A DNA stretch of 64,000 nt. Origin: Haliotis asinina. Its lineage: Eukaryota > Mollusca > Gastropoda > Lepetellida > Haliotidae. Location: assembly GCF_037392515.1 (NCBI RefSeq), contig NC_090291.1, positions 17,635,501 through 17,699,500 of the forward strand, given 5' to 3'. Numbering within the stretch: position 1 is the stretch's first letter; each line of letters starts with the position of its first letter. The notes under the pieces were generated by a model. It ran no database searches. It had not been told where the DNA came from and saw only the letters and a list, made by a program, of their open reading frames with translations. Made by a program: the position numbers and the translations under genes. Below, piece by piece: positions 48,106 to 59,803 of the stretch.

Positions 48106-51100
48106 TGATTCTTTCATCACAAGGGATACAAAACGGAGGATCTTCACCTTTAAGCAAATATTCATGTGTATATCGTGTGTGGCCAATACGACATCGTCGC
48201 ATGATGACCTCTTCAAATCTGGACTGACAACCCCAGTAGGTGTAACCAATGTAGGGTTTTATTTCATGTAATTTGTTGATACCTACTTGAGTGTCCCACT
48301 TCTTCTGCATCAGATCACGGATGTAAGGCCTAATGATAGCTTTATAATCAGTGTATGGATTGTTGAGATTTGTTGAGTGCCGCCTTGGCAGTAAGGTCAG
48401 CCAATGTGTTCCCAGAAATGCCCACGTGGCTGGGTAACCAACAGAAGACGATGTCGTATTGGCCAGTAGCAAGATCATTATACAGTTCAATTATTTCAAT
48501 TAAAAGTGGATGTTTACAAGAAATATTTTTAATGGCTTGAAGGCAAGAAAGAGAGTCGGAATAGATTATATAGTGTTTATCTTTAGGGTGTCTTTTAAGA
48601 TATATAAGAGCCGTTGGTATGGCATTAGCTTCAGCTGTAAAAGATAGAACTGTTGTCTGGTAATCTAGAAGATATTGTTCTGGATCCAATGACAGTGGCA
48701 CAAGTCACTGCGCCACCGTCCTTGGACCCATCTGTAAATAAGGATTTGTAAGTGCTATATTTATGTTTTAAGTGACTATATTCTTGTTTATACTGTAATT
48801 CATTAGTTTCTGATTTTTTAAACGAAGTTAATGTTAGGTCGACTTGTGGCCTAACTATCTGCCAAGGAGGAGAAGAAAGAAGACGGGAGGGAGCTATGTT
48901 TTCCAGCTCAATGCCGGCCGAAGAAAGAAATGGTTTAATTCTATGTCCTAGAGGAGGGACAAGCGAAGATTTCTTGTTGTATAAATCCCCATAAAGGGGA
49001 TTGAAAACACACTTATAGGCAGGATTAGATTCATTAGAGTACAACTTAGTAATGTACTGTAAAGCTAGCTTTATACGCCGCTGTTCAAAAGATGGCTCAT
49101 CAGCCTCAACGTAGAGACTGTCAATAGGTGAAGTTCTAAAGGACCCAAGACAAAGTCTTAGGCCTTGGTGGTGGACAGAATCAAGAAGTTTAAGGTTGCT
49201 TTTGCAGGCTCCACCATATACGATGGAGCCATAATCAAGAGCCTTCAGGCATTTAGTTTTAAGAAACTTAATATAAGGCAGAAATGTTAAGTGGGAGTCA
49301 AAGATTAGGCCCAAGAACTTGGCCTCTTTAACAACTCTGATGGGAGTGCCATCTAAAGATAATTCTGGGTCCTTATGTGGCTTATATTTTCTACAAAAAT
49401 GTATACAATTAGTTTTGGATTTAGAAAACTTAAATCCGTTTTCAAGACACCATTTATTTATTTTGTTCAAACACAGCTGCAGTTGCCGTTCAATAGTATG
49501 CATATTTTTCCCACGACAAGAAATATTAAAATCATCCACAAATAACGATCCGTCAATTGAATCGTTTAAAACCTTTGAGAAACTATTTATCTTTATACTA
49601 AAAAGTGTGACAGACAAAATACTGCCTTGTGGAACACCCTGATCCTGATTATAATGGTCAGACAGGGTTGAACCCACTCGGACTTGAAATTGCCGGTCTT
49701 GTAAAAACTGTGATATAAAATGAGGCAAACGGCCTCTCAAACCAAGATCATGTAGATCCTTCAAAATGCCATGCTTCCAGGTAGTATCATATGCTTTCTC
49801 AAGATCAAAGAAAATTGATACAGCATGTTGTTTACTGACTACAGCATTTTTTAACAAATGATTCTAAACGTACCAAATGATCAATGGTGCTACAGTTTTT
49901 CCTGAAACCACATTGAATATTTGTGATAAGGTTATTGGTTTCAAGATACCAGGTTAATCTATTGTTTACCGTCCTTTCCATGGTTTTACAGACACAACTC
50001 GTTAATGAGATTGGTCTGTAGTTAGACGGATCAGAATGATCCCGGCCAGGCTTTGGAATGGGAACTACAATGGCATTACGCCAGGAATTTGGGAAATTCC
50101 CCGAAGTCCATATAGTATCAAATATATTTAGAAGCGTTTCTAAACATGACTCGGGCAAATGCTTCAAAAGCTGGTAGTGGATATCATCAGCTCCTGTTGC
50201 TGTATCATGAGCCTGTTCAAGGGCGACATGGAGCTCATGTAGTGAAAATAATTCGTTATAATCTTCACCATTGTGTGAGATAAAATTGATTTTGTCCTTT
50301 TCCTGTTGTTTCTGAAACCTTTGAAACTCAGGAACATAATTTGATGAAGATGAATGTTTGGCTAAAGTTTCACCAAGTTTATTTGCAATGTCAGTTTTAT
50401 CAGTTAAAAGATTATCACCATCCTTCAGATGGTGAACAGTAGATTTAGAACCTTTGCCCTTAATCCTTTGCACCATATTCCACACCTTGGACATAGGTGT
50501 ACGTGAGTTTATTTTGGAAATATAGTTCCTCCAACACTGACGCTTATTCTGTTTGAAAGCGCGTCGAGCCTTGGCATTTGATATTTTAACACTGTCTAAA
50601 TTATGGACTGTAGGATGTTTGCGGAAATACTTTTCTTCTTTCTTCCTAAGCTTTCTGGCCTGTTTACATTCATTATTAAACCATGGTTTACGAATATGTG
50701 GAATTGCAGTGGACTTTGGTATAGCTTGGTCAGCAATGGTGTTTAGTATATCTGAAAATAACTGTATAGGATCTTCGCTGTTCGCTAAGACATCATGTTT
50801 TAAGTGATCAGTACATAGAGTCTTATATAATGACCAATCAGCCTTGGCAAAGTTCCGTCGTGATATAGGTGGATCATCACCTGGGCTGATTGTTTTGAGA
50901 ATGGTGGGAAAATGATCACTCCCACATAGGTCATCGTGGACCACCCACTCAAATTCATTGTATAAGCTGGAATCAGCAAGTGACAGATCCAGGGAAGAAT
51001 ATGTTCCCGTAGCTGGATGTAAATAAGTGGCTGAATCATCATTGAAAAGACATAAATTATTATCTGATATGAAGTCCTCAAGGATTTTACCTTTAGAATT

Positions 51101-51544
51101 AGTGCGGTCACTCCCCCAAAGCGGGTTGTGTACGTTGAGGTCACCCATAATTAGACATGGTTTAGGGAGCTGATCATATAGATTTTGAAGTTCCGATTGT
51201 CGAATATCAGAAGAAGGGGGGATATACAAACTGCATAGAGTCAATGCAATGTGCAGGGACAGACGGACAGCGACGGTCTGAAGATTAGTTTTAAGAGATA
51301 CAGGGCTATGAATAATACCCTGGCGTACCAAAATGGTAGCACCTCCAGTTGCTTTATTTCCCGGAGGAGAAAAGGAGTGATAATCTGTATACTGTCTTAG
51401 ATAAAAGTTATCAGTATTTTTTAGATAAGTCTCTTGAAGACATGACGCTGACGGTTTAAAATCTTGTATCAACAAGTGGATCTCATTGAAGTTATTATTC
51501 AGTCCTCTACAATTCCACTGCATTAAAGTGGACAACTGAGTCAT
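48106..51544 (-). pseudogene. LINE A ORF2 (endonuclease-RT-RNase H), frameshifted
   Basis: The N-terminus (51544) reads MTQLSTLMQWNCRGLNNNFN and carries the apurinic endonuclease-like domain with CLQETYL, MGDLNVHNPLWGS and GSDHFPT. The reverse transcriptase follows: GADDIHYQLLKHL, IPKPGRDHSDPSNYRPISLT, FFDLEKAYDTTW and SLFVDDFNI. Then RNase [10 protein letters not shown] and the SDSLSCLQA and LPSHVGISGN motifs. Breaks: +1 near 49855, +1 near 48655 and a small deletion near 48370. There is also an in-frame loss of 31 codons near 49220, between ATCAAG direct repeats. ORF2 begins inside the ORF1 stop (ATGA). Confidence 0.9.
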
Positions 51545-52854
51545 GGTGCCTCAATTGGAGATCGTTCTCGCGAACGTGACGTGGAAGTATTCCTCCGTCT
51601 GTCTTGCGTAGACAGGGTAACTTCCATATCGAGAGGCCCAAAAGAGTTTTCAGTAGGAACCTCTGGAGGGGAAGGGTTGGTTGGGGTTCGTTTTCTGTTT
51701 AATTTCTTTTCTTTCCTTTTCATGGTACTGGCGTTTGAATTTTGGGAAGAAGGCGGTTCAGATGATGAGCCAGGCAGACTCTCTGTTTGGCACCCAGATG
51801 TAGATTTAGTGACAGTTACCTGAGTGACTACAGTCGTAGATGGGGTAGCTGACACAGCAGGTTTTTCTGACTTGACCCAAGTCAAGTCAGTCTGACAAAC
51901 AATAGATGATGTTGCCACAGAGCGTGTAACTGCGGCAGAAAACGTAATATTCATTGGAGGTGTGGTCTGGTTTGTGAAAAGCTTTTTGGCCTCAAAGTAT
52001 GAAATATTCTTTTCACACTTGAGTTTCATGATTTGAGATTCTTTTTGCCATACAGGGCATGATCTGGGAGAAGCGGGATGCGAGCCATCACAATTTGCAA
52101 ATTTATAGTCCTTCTCACAGTCAGTATCATCATGGTGGTTTAGACAACGGTGGCACACCACTGAGTTACGACAGGATTGCGAACCATGGCCAAACTTTTG
52201 ACATTTATAACAACGTAGTGGACTGGGTACATACACCTCCACTCCAATGTTCAAATATCCAGCTTTGATTGATGATGGAATAGTAGTGCGAGCAAACGTC
52301 AAGAGATACGTATTAGTTTTAATGGTAACCCCTTCTCTTTTAACTGTAAAGCGTTTCACGGCTGTAACAGCTTGGTCTTTTAACTCCAAAGCAATGTCTT
52401 CTTCACTCATTTCAGACAGACAACGAGCTCTGTCGCGAACAATGCCGCGACAGGAATTTAAAGTTCTGTGCACAGACACAGCAACCTCAATATTTGCAAA
52501 CATTTTGATTGACAAAAGATTCAGAGATTGCTGTCTCCGTGCACACTCAATCAAAAGCGAGCCACTACGAAGACGAGTTACGTTCGCAACTTCACCACAA
52601 ATTCCAGAAATGGCTTTAGCAATTGCAAAAGGATTCAATTTGATAGGCATATTATCATTTCCTTCAATAACCAAGAATCTCGCCCATGAGTCACCAGTAG
52701 CAGACATATTTCCTGTATTTTGGTCAAGTTCATCCAAACGCCTTTTCTTTTCACTTCTATTTGAACCAGATTGTTGTAATGCTATAATGAAAGAAAAATG
52801 ATTCAGCACCCCTGCTCCCCATCCACCACGGAGTGTCAACAAGGACAGTGTCAT
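51541..52854 (-). CDS. LINE A ORF1, nucleic-acid-binding gag-like protein, intact
   Basis: 437 codons without a break, starting MTLSLLTLRGGWGAGVLNHF. The middle has an RRM-like region that I infer from family layout. Zinc knuckles follow: CYKCQKFGHGSQSC and CHRCLNHHDDTDC. A third (FANCDGSHPASPRSC) has lost its first cysteine. The C-terminal part is Ser/Thr/Pro-rich and ends in RSRERSPIEAP. ORF1 proteins of this kind coat the element RNA. The stop overlaps the ORF2 start by ATGA. Although the frame is open, its partner ORF2 is dead. The first ATG could be one of two; the GGWGAG region is conserved in all three copies. Confidence 0.9.
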   Translation of the reverse strand: MTLSLLTLRGGWGAGVLNHFSFIIALQQSGSNRSEKKRRLDELDQNTGNMSATGDSWARFLVIEGNDNMPIKLNPFAIAKAISGICGEVANVTRLRSGSLLIECARRQQSLNLLSIKMFANIEVAVSVHRTLNSCRGIVRDRARCLSEMSEEDIALELKDQAVTAVKRFTVKREGVTIKTNTYLLTFARTTIPSSIKAGYLNIGVEVYVPSPLRCYKCQKFGHGSQSCRNSVVCHRCLNHHDDTDCEKDYKFANCDGSHPASPRSCPVWQKESQIMKLKCEKNISYFEAKKLFTNQTTPPMNITFSAAVTRSVATSSIVCQTDLTWVKSEKPAVSATPSTTVVTQVTVTKSTSGCQTESLPGSSSEPPSSQNSNASTMKRKEKKLNRKRTPTNPSPPEVPTENSFGPLDMEVTLSTQDRRRNTSTSRSRERSPIEAP

Positions 52855-53079
52855 ATAGCACCGGATCTCCGTGATGCTGACACCAAGGATACAGGGATGT
52901 TATACTCCAGAGAATATGACATGAACAGATGCATTTATCTACCAATTTAATGTCAGACTGGTTCGGCCCTAGACACGAGACATACATTATTCAGAGGTCA
53001 GATTCACCAGATTGGCCCATGAGCCACCGCCTTCTGGCATAGGACTCTAGGCAAATATGTATAATATAATTTGAAATAC

Positions 53080-53418
53080 AATCATTCTTTTTTCAGAAAA
53101 CACAATAATGAACAATAATTGCATAAGAATGTTGTCCATGCACAGGGCATGGCGTGACCAGCCGATTGATAGAACCGGGCCAGTTCTACCACCCGTCTAG
53201 GTGAAGTAAGGGTCAAAGTGGTATGTTGAGCAAAGGGAACGTGGTTGCAGGCTCCCAGTGCCCTCAACCCCCAGACTCCCGTCCTCCGCCGACACAGGGC
53301 CGCAACCCACGGCAAACGGGTTGGTGGACCAAATATGCCCCCGGGTCCACTACGGGGGTGAACGGCTCTCAGCGTTACCAAGCACCCACCACGAGGAGGT
53401 GGCCGTTCACGGGTGCCA
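53080..53418 (-). promoter_or_regulatory. LINE A 5' leader
   Basis: GC-rich leader homologous to 59500-59792 and 62570-62865. It shares CGCAACCCACGGCAAACGGG, TTGGTGGACCAAATATGCCC and the CACGAGGAGGTGG end word. LINEs of this type carry an internal promoter in the 5' leader; that role is inferred. Confidence 0.7.
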
Positions 53419-53644
53419 GCTGGTTTAAGAGATATCGGTCTGTAATTTGATGGATCCGTGTGATCCCGTCCAGGTTTTGGTATAGGCACAATGATGGCAT
53501 TACGCCACGAAGGAGGAAAAATTCCAGACATCAATATTTTGTCAAATATATCTAAAAGTGTGACCAGACGTGGTTCAGATAAGTGTTTCAATAGTTGGTA
53601 AAGAATATTGTCATCACCTGCTACAGTGTCACGGGTTTGGTCAA
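53419..53644 (-). pseudogene. LINE E ORF2 segment between copies A and D
   Basis: The minus frame reads TALDQTRDTVAGDDNILYQL, then IFPPSWRNAIIVPIPKPGRD and SNYRPISL before copy A begins. It resumes exactly where the E ORF2 at 59804 stops (ELHTA). Nucleotides ACATACTGCTC are duplicated at the two joins. Part of the early reverse-transcriptase domain. Confidence 0.88.
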
Positions 53645-53655
53645 GAGCAGTATGT
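53645..53655. repeat. Target-site duplication of LINE D, left
   Basis: GAGCAGTATGT, identical to 59793-59803. Confidence 0.93.
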
Positions 53656-54220
53656 GAGTGAGTGAGTGAGTGAGTTAACATTTAACGTCACATCGGCAAT
53701 ATTGCAGCCATATCGTGACGAGAACAATATAAGTTATAGTAATGTTAGGATGAAAAAAGAGAAAAAGTAAAACCTGTCAGCGAAGGACAGTAAAAACACT
53801 AGAGTATCACAGAACATAAAACTAGCATTGAAAGTTAAAACAATGGAATTAAAGAAGACAATACAGCATAAAACCGGGGCTATAGATCGCCAACAACTGA
53901 AGGTAGATCACCATACTAAGGTCCATGGGGACTTACATTACTTCTGCTACCTGCATGAACCCTAGCTGGATTTACACCATCCCCTCAGCTATTGGCGATA
54001 ATCCTGAAATTTAGCCATTACTTAAAAGAACAAATATTCTACGATTAAAAACTTGTAGTAGATTTAAATTGACTATGAGTGTATTGGACTTACGTACCCT
54101 CTCAGGAGGACAATAATTTTACAATACTTCAACCCCCTTTGAGGGTACAGCCACTAACAATCTAAGTTACTAATTTAAACTACCAATCATTAAAATACAA
54201 CTATCTACAGAACATATCAA
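53656..54220 (-). other. LINE D 3' UTR and microsatellite tail
   Basis: The reference for the many solo 3' fragments in the window. Reading on the plus strand from the tail: GAGTGAGTTAACATTTAACG, GCCATATCGTGACGAGAACA, ACCTGTCAGCGAAGGACAGT, GGGGCTATAGATCGCCAACA, CCATGGGGACTTACATTACT, CCCTCTCAGGAGGACAATAA. No poly(A) tail; it ends in ACTC repeats. Confidence 0.85.
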
Positions 54221-57200
54221 TTACAATTCAATAAGAAAATCAATTTCTTTTAAAAATCCAAGAATTAAATGAGTACTAACTGTGCTAAAAAGATCCTTCA
54301 TTGTTTTGACATTGAAATAGTTATCCCTTATGATGGAGAATTCAACACAGTCAAGCAGGATATGCTTGACCGTGGTTCTCTCATCACAAGAGATGCAAAG
54401 CGGAGGATCATCGCCTTTCAGTAAATAACTGTGGGTGTAGCGCGTATGGCCAATGCGACATCGTCGCATAATGACCTCTTCAAATCTGGACTGACAACCC
54501 AAGTGGGTGTAACCAATATAAGGTTTTATGGCATGTAATTTATTTATTCCCACTTGGGTGTCCCACTTCTTTTGCATCAGATCACGAATGTACGTTCTAA
54601 TGCTAGCTTTATAGTCACTGTATGGAATAAGAAGTGGTGTCACAGATTTGTTGAGTGCAGCCTTAGCAGCAAGATCGGCCATTGCATTCCCAGAAATACC
54701 TACATGGCTGGGTAACCAACAAAAGACGATGTCGCACTGGCCAGTTGCAAGATCATTATACAATTCAATTATGTCAAGTAAAAGTGGATGTTTACAAGAC
54801 AAATTTTTAATAGCCTGAAGGCAAGAAAGAGAGTCAGAAAAAATTATATACTGTACATGATTAGGATGTCTTTGAATATATTGAAGAGCCGTTAATATTG
54901 CGTTTTCTTCTGCAGTGAAAATGGAGCTGTTATCAGGTAATCGAGAAGATATTGTCCTGGATCCAATGACAGTGGCACAAGCAACTGTGCCACCATCCTT
55001 GGACCCATCTGTAAATAAGGATTTGTGTGTACTATAATTATTTTTTAATTGCATAAACTCTTGTTTATATTGTAATTCGTTTGTGTCTGATTTTTTTAAC
55101 TTTGTTAATGTGAGGTCAACTTGTGGCCTCACTAATTGCCAAGGAGGAGAAGAAAGAAGACGAGAAGGCGCTATACTTTTCAGCTCAATGCCGGCAGCAG
55201 AAATGAATGGTTTAATTCTGTGCCCAAGAGGCGGAACAAGAGAAGGCTTTTTGTTGTATAAATGCTCATAAAGAGGATCGAAAACACAGTTAAAAGCAGG
55301 GTTGGATTCGTTAGAGTATAGTTTTGTAATATATTGTAAAGCTAATTTGAGACGGCGCTGTGTAAGAGATGGTTCATCGGCTTCGACATAGAGACTGTCA
55401 ATAGGAGAAGTTCGGAACGACCCAAGACAAAGTCTCAGACCTTGGTGGTGGATAGAATCAAGGAGTTTTAGATTGCTTTTACAGGCTCCACCATAAATGA
55501 TGGAGCCATAATCAAGCTTCGAACGGACAAGTGAACGGTATAGGTGCAAGAGCGTAGCTTGATCCCCTCCCCATTTTGAGTTTGACACAACTTTCAATAG
55601 ATCAAGTGCCTTCAGGCATTTAGTTTTCAAGGATTTGATATGCGGAAGAAAAGTTAAATGAGAGTCGAAAATCAAACCTAAGAACTTGGCCTCCTTAACG
55701 ACTTTGATAGGAGTGCCATTTAAAAATAATTCTGGGTGCTTATGTGGTTTATATTTACGGCAGAAATGGATGCAATTAGTTTTTGTCTTAGAAAATTTAA
55801 AACCATTCTCAAGACACCATTTATTTATTTTGTTTAAACACAATTGCATTTGCCGTTCAATAGTATGCATATTCTTACCGCGACAGGAAATATTAAAATC
55901 ATCCACGAAAAGTGATCCATCTATTGAATCGTTTAAAACCTTGGATAAACTGTTGATCTTGATACTAAATAAGGTCACAGACAAAATGCTGCCTTGCGGA
56001 ACACCCTGATCCTGATTATAATGATCAGACAGGGTAGAACCTACTCGGACTTGAAATTGCCTGCCTTGTAAAAACTGCGATATGAAAAGAGGTAAACGAC
56101 CCCTTAAACCGAAACCATGTAAATCCTTTAAAATGCCATGCTTCCAGGTGGTATCGTATGCTTTCTCGAGATCAAAAAAGATCGATACAGCATGTTACTT
56201 ATTGATAAATGCATTTTTTACAAAGGATTCTAAACGTACCAAATGATCAATGGTACTGCGATTCTTCCTGAAACCACACTGAATATTTGTGATAAGGTTG
56301 TTAGTTTCAAGAAACCATGTTAATCGATTGTTTACCATACGCTCCATGGTTTTACAGACACAACTCGTTAAAGAAATTGGTCTGTAATTCGACGGATCAG
56401 TATGATCCCGGCCAGGTTTTGGAATAGGAACTACAATAGCATTACGCCAAGAAGACGGGAAATTTCCTGAAGTCCATATTGAATCAAAAATATTTAGCAT
56501 TGTTTCCAAACATGATTTGGGCAAATGTTTCAGGAGCTGATAGTGAATACCATCAGCACCTGACGCTGTATCATGAGCTTGCTCAAGGGCAGTGTGTAGC
56601 TCATGTAATGAAAATAATTCATTATAGTCTTCGCCATTGTCTGAAGTAAAATTTATTCTCTTCTTCTCCTGCTGTTTCTGGTAGAGTTGAAATTCAGGTA
56701 CGTAATTGGACGAAGAAGAATGTTTGGCGAGAGTTTCACCAAGCTTGTTGGCAATATCAGATTTATCAGTTAATAACCGGTCACCATCCTTCAGATGATG
56801 AACGGTAGATCTGGAACCTTTGCCCTTAATTCTTTGTATCATATTCCACACCTTAGACATAGGTGTACGGGAATTAATTTTGGAAACGTAGTTCCTCCAT
56901 GACAGACGCTTACTCTGTTTAAAAGTGCGTCGAGCCTTGGCATTTAAAATTTTTACTCTATCTAAATTATGTACTGTAGGGTGGCGGCGAAAATATTTTT
57001 CCGCTTTCCTCCTACTCTTTCTGGCCTGTTTACAGTCATTAGTAAACCATGGTTTGCGAACATGTGGAATTGCAGAGGACTTGGGGATAGTTTGGTCAGC
57101 AATGTTATTGATTATATCTGAAAACAGCTGTTTAGGATCTTCGCTGTTTACAAAAACATCAGGTTTTAAATGATCAATACAAAGTGTTTTATATAAGGAC

Positions 57201-57910
57201 CAGTCAGCCTTCTTGAAGTTCCGTCTGGATAAGGGTGGATCATCTCCAGGGATAATGCCTTTAAGAATAGTTGGGAAATGATCACTCCCACACAGGTCAT
57301 CAGGCACCTCCCATTCGAATTCATTACACAAATTTGAGTCGGCAAATGTTATATCCAGGGAAGAATACGTTCCCGTAGCTGGATGTAGGTAAGTAGCTGA
57401 ATCGTCATTGAAAATACATAAGTTATTATCGGATATGAAATCCTCGATGATTTTACCCTTAGTATTTGTGTTGACACTTCCCCAAAGTGGGTTGTGTCCG
57501 TTAAGATCGCCCATGATTAAACATGGCTTCGGGAGTTGATCATATAGATTTTGAAGATCCGATTTATGAATATTTGAAGAGGGCGGTATGTACAAACTGC
57601 ACAATGTCAGCGCCATGTGCAAAGTAATACGAACAGCTACAGCTTGCAATTGTGTATTTAGAGCGACAGGGCTATGGATGACGTTGTGATGTACTAAAAT
57701 AGAAGCACCTCCAGTTGCACGATCCCCCTGAGGAGAAAAAGAATGGTAAGCATCATACTGTCTCAATTTAAAATTATCTGTATCTTTAAGATATGTCTCT
57801 TGGATACAGAATGCCGACGGTTGATGATCTTGTACGAGTAACTGTAACTCGTTAAAGTTATTTTTAATCCCTCTGCAGTTCCATTGAATTATATTGGCCA
57901 GCTGAGTCAT
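54221..57910 (-). pseudogene. LINE D ORF2, one in-frame stop from intact (1229 codons)
   Basis: One reading frame from ATG 57910 to the stop at 54221, broken only by TAA at 56197-56195, where copy A has Gln (KQHAVS). Endonuclease (about 1-230): MTQLANIIQWNCRG, CIQETYLKDTD, MGDLNGHNPLWGS, GSDHFPT. Reverse transcriptase (about 470-780): PIPKPGRDHTDPSNYRPISL, FFDLEKAYDTTW, QGVPQGSIL and SLFVDDFNI, with FVDD at the catalytic centre. RNase H (about 960-1090): [33 protein letters not shown]. The C-terminal cysteine/histidine region is CISCDERTTVKHILLDC. The start overlaps the ORF1 stop (ATGA), suggesting coupled translation. Confidence 0.92.
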
Positions 57911-59203
57911 GGTGGCTCAATTGGCGATCTTTCGCGAGAACGTGACGGGGGTAAGCACCTCCGCTCGTCCTGTGAGTACGGGGTCACCTCCATGTCTAGA
58001 GGCCCAAAAGTATTTTGTAGAGGAACAACATGTGTTTCTTTCCTATTTAATTTTTTACCTTTCTGCTTTTTCACTGGAATAGTGGGTGGTTGTGATGTGG
58101 CTAGTGGCGAAGCAGTCAATTGTGATGACTCAGACTGAATTTCTGTCTGAGACTCAGACGTTGTTTGAGTGACTGGGGCAGTAGATTCTTTCGGTTCAGA
58201 AGCAGGTTTGTTAGATGAAAACACAGGTTTTTCTGATTTGACCCAGGTCAAGTCAGTTTGACATGCAGCTGAGGACATTGCTACAGAACGGGTAACTGCA
58301 GCAGAATATGTTATATTTGATGGGGTTGAGGACTGAGTGGTGAAAAGTTTTTTGGCTTCAAAATAAGAGATTTTTTTCACATTTTATTTTCATTATCTTC
58401 GATTCCCTTTGATATATAGGGCATGACCTTGAAGAAGCAGCATGAGTCTCTTTGCAGTTAACACACTTGAGATCATTTTCGCAACCTGTGCCATCATGAG
58501 GACCGCCACAGCGATAACATACTGCAGGATTACGACATGAGTAAGTCCCATGACCAAACTGTTGACATTTATAACACCGGAGTGGATTGGGGACATACAC
58601 ATCCACCCCGATGTTAAGATATCCTGCCTTAATGGACTGTGGTAAAGAAGGTCTGGCAAATGTTAGGAGATATGTATTTGTTTTAGTTACAATTCCATCC
58701 TTTTTAATGGTGAAACGTTTCACTGCTGTAACCCCCTGATCTTCAAGCTCAGCTGCAATATCCTCTTCACTCATATCATACAGACAGCGTGCCCTGTCAC
58801 GTATGATACCACGGCAAGAATTAAGAGTTTTGTGCACGGACACAGCAACCTCTATATTGGCAAATGTTTTAACAGACATAAGATTTAGAGATTGCTGTCT
58901 CCGTCCGCACTCAACTAGCAGTGAACCATTACGGAGACGGGTGACATTTTTCACCTCCCCACAGATCCCATAGATAGCTTTTGATACGGCAAATGGGTTG
59001 AGTTTGATAGGCATAAAATCAGTTGCTTCGATCACTAGATATCTAGCCCAGGAATCAGTAGTTGAATTAGTGTCGGATGGAGGATCTAGTTCGTCCAGAC
59101 GTCGCTTTTTGTCATGTCGAGTTGAACCAGCTTGTTGGAAAGTCATGGCGAAAGGAAAATCATTCACCATCCCTGCTCCCCACCCACCGTGGAGTGTCAA
59201 CAA
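57907..59203 (-). pseudogene. LINE D ORF1, one frameshift from intact
   Basis: The first frame (59203-58358) starts MLTLHGGWGAGMVNDFPFAM and has three complete zinc knuckles: CYKCQQFGHGTYSC, CYRCGGPHDGTGC and CVNCKETHAASSRSC. The second frame (58380-57907) continues KISYFEAKKLFTTQ and ends RSRERSPIEPP. The change happens in a run of seven A after CE, where copy A reads CEKNISYFEAKK. Most likely a one-base slip; a programmed frameshift is less likely because copy A does not need one. Nucleic-acid-binding protein of the element. Confidence 0.9.
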
Positions 59204-59792
59204 GGACGGTGTCTATTAGCAACGGGTATCCAAGATGCTGACACCAGGGATACAGGGATGGTATACTCCAGCGAATATGACACGAATAGCTGTATTTGTC
59301 TACCAATTCAATGCCAGACTGGTTCGGCCCTAGACAAGAAATTAGAGACATACATCATTCGGAGGTCAACATCACTAGATTGGCCCATGAGCCACCGCCT
59401 TCTGGCATAGGACTCTAGGCAAATTATTATAGTATAGAGTATGATAATAACAAACGCTCATTGTCACAAATGTACAAACATGCACAATAATTGTTGAGGA
59501 AGTTTGTCCATGCACAGGGCATGGCGTGACCAGCCGATTGATAGAACCGGGCCAGTTCTACCACCCGTCTAGGTGAAGTCAGGGCCAAAGTGGTGTGTTG
59601 AGTAACAGGAACGTGGTTCGAGGCCCCCATTACCCTCAACCACCAGGATCCCTTCCTCCACCGACACAGGGACGCAACCCACGGCCAACGGATTGGTGGA
59701 CCAAATATGCCCCCGGATCCACACGGGGGGTTGGCGAGCACTTAGCGTTACCCAGCACCCACTACGAGGAGGTGGCTCGCCATGGGTGCCAC
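59204..59792 (-). promoter_or_regulatory. LINE D 5' leader
   Basis: 589 bases from the element start (GTGGCACCCATGGCGAGCCA) to ORF1. The distal half is GC-rich and shared with copies A and E. The proximal half has the AGGACTCTAGGC-like word TAGAGTCCTATGCCAGAAGG and GTGGCTCATGGGCCAATC. Internal promoter function is inferred from its position. Confidence 0.7.
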
Positions 59793-59803
59793 GAGCAGTA
59801 TGT
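59793..59803. repeat. Target-site duplication of LINE D, right
   Basis: GAGCAGTATGT, identical to 53645-53655. Confidence 0.93.

Larger units (their letters stand above)
48106..53418 (-). mobile_element. LINE copy A (5' complete, 3' end missing)
   Basis: Carries the leader with its conserved first bases (TGGCACCCGTGAACGGCCAC), an intact ORF1 and a broken ORF2. It stops after CDERITVK about 720 bases before the expected 3' end and joins piece B. Its 5' end interrupts the reverse transcriptase of E after NYRPISL. No target-site duplication was found. Confidence 0.82.
53656..59792 (-). mobile_element. LINE D, full-length I-superfamily-like retrotransposon
   Basis: 6137 bases between perfect 11-bp target-site duplications: GC-rich leader, ORF1, ORF2 with endonuclease, reverse transcriptase and RNase H, about 0.55 kb of 3' UTR and a (GAGT/ACTC)n tail. 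The domain order and zinc-knuckle ORF1 fit the I group (I/Nimb-like); the exact clade needs a tree. Only one frameshift (ORF1) and one stop (ORF2) separate it from a complete coding set, making it the youngest copy here. It lies within ORF2 of element E. Confidence 0.93.

Noticed and set aside
52247..52801. 184-codon plus-strand frame
   Set aside because: Antisense of the LINE A ORF1, which has the zinc knuckles.
57907..58380. Programmed frameshift in LINE D ORF1
   Set aside because: Copy A has the same region in one open frame, so a simple slip in the A7 run of D is the easier explanation.
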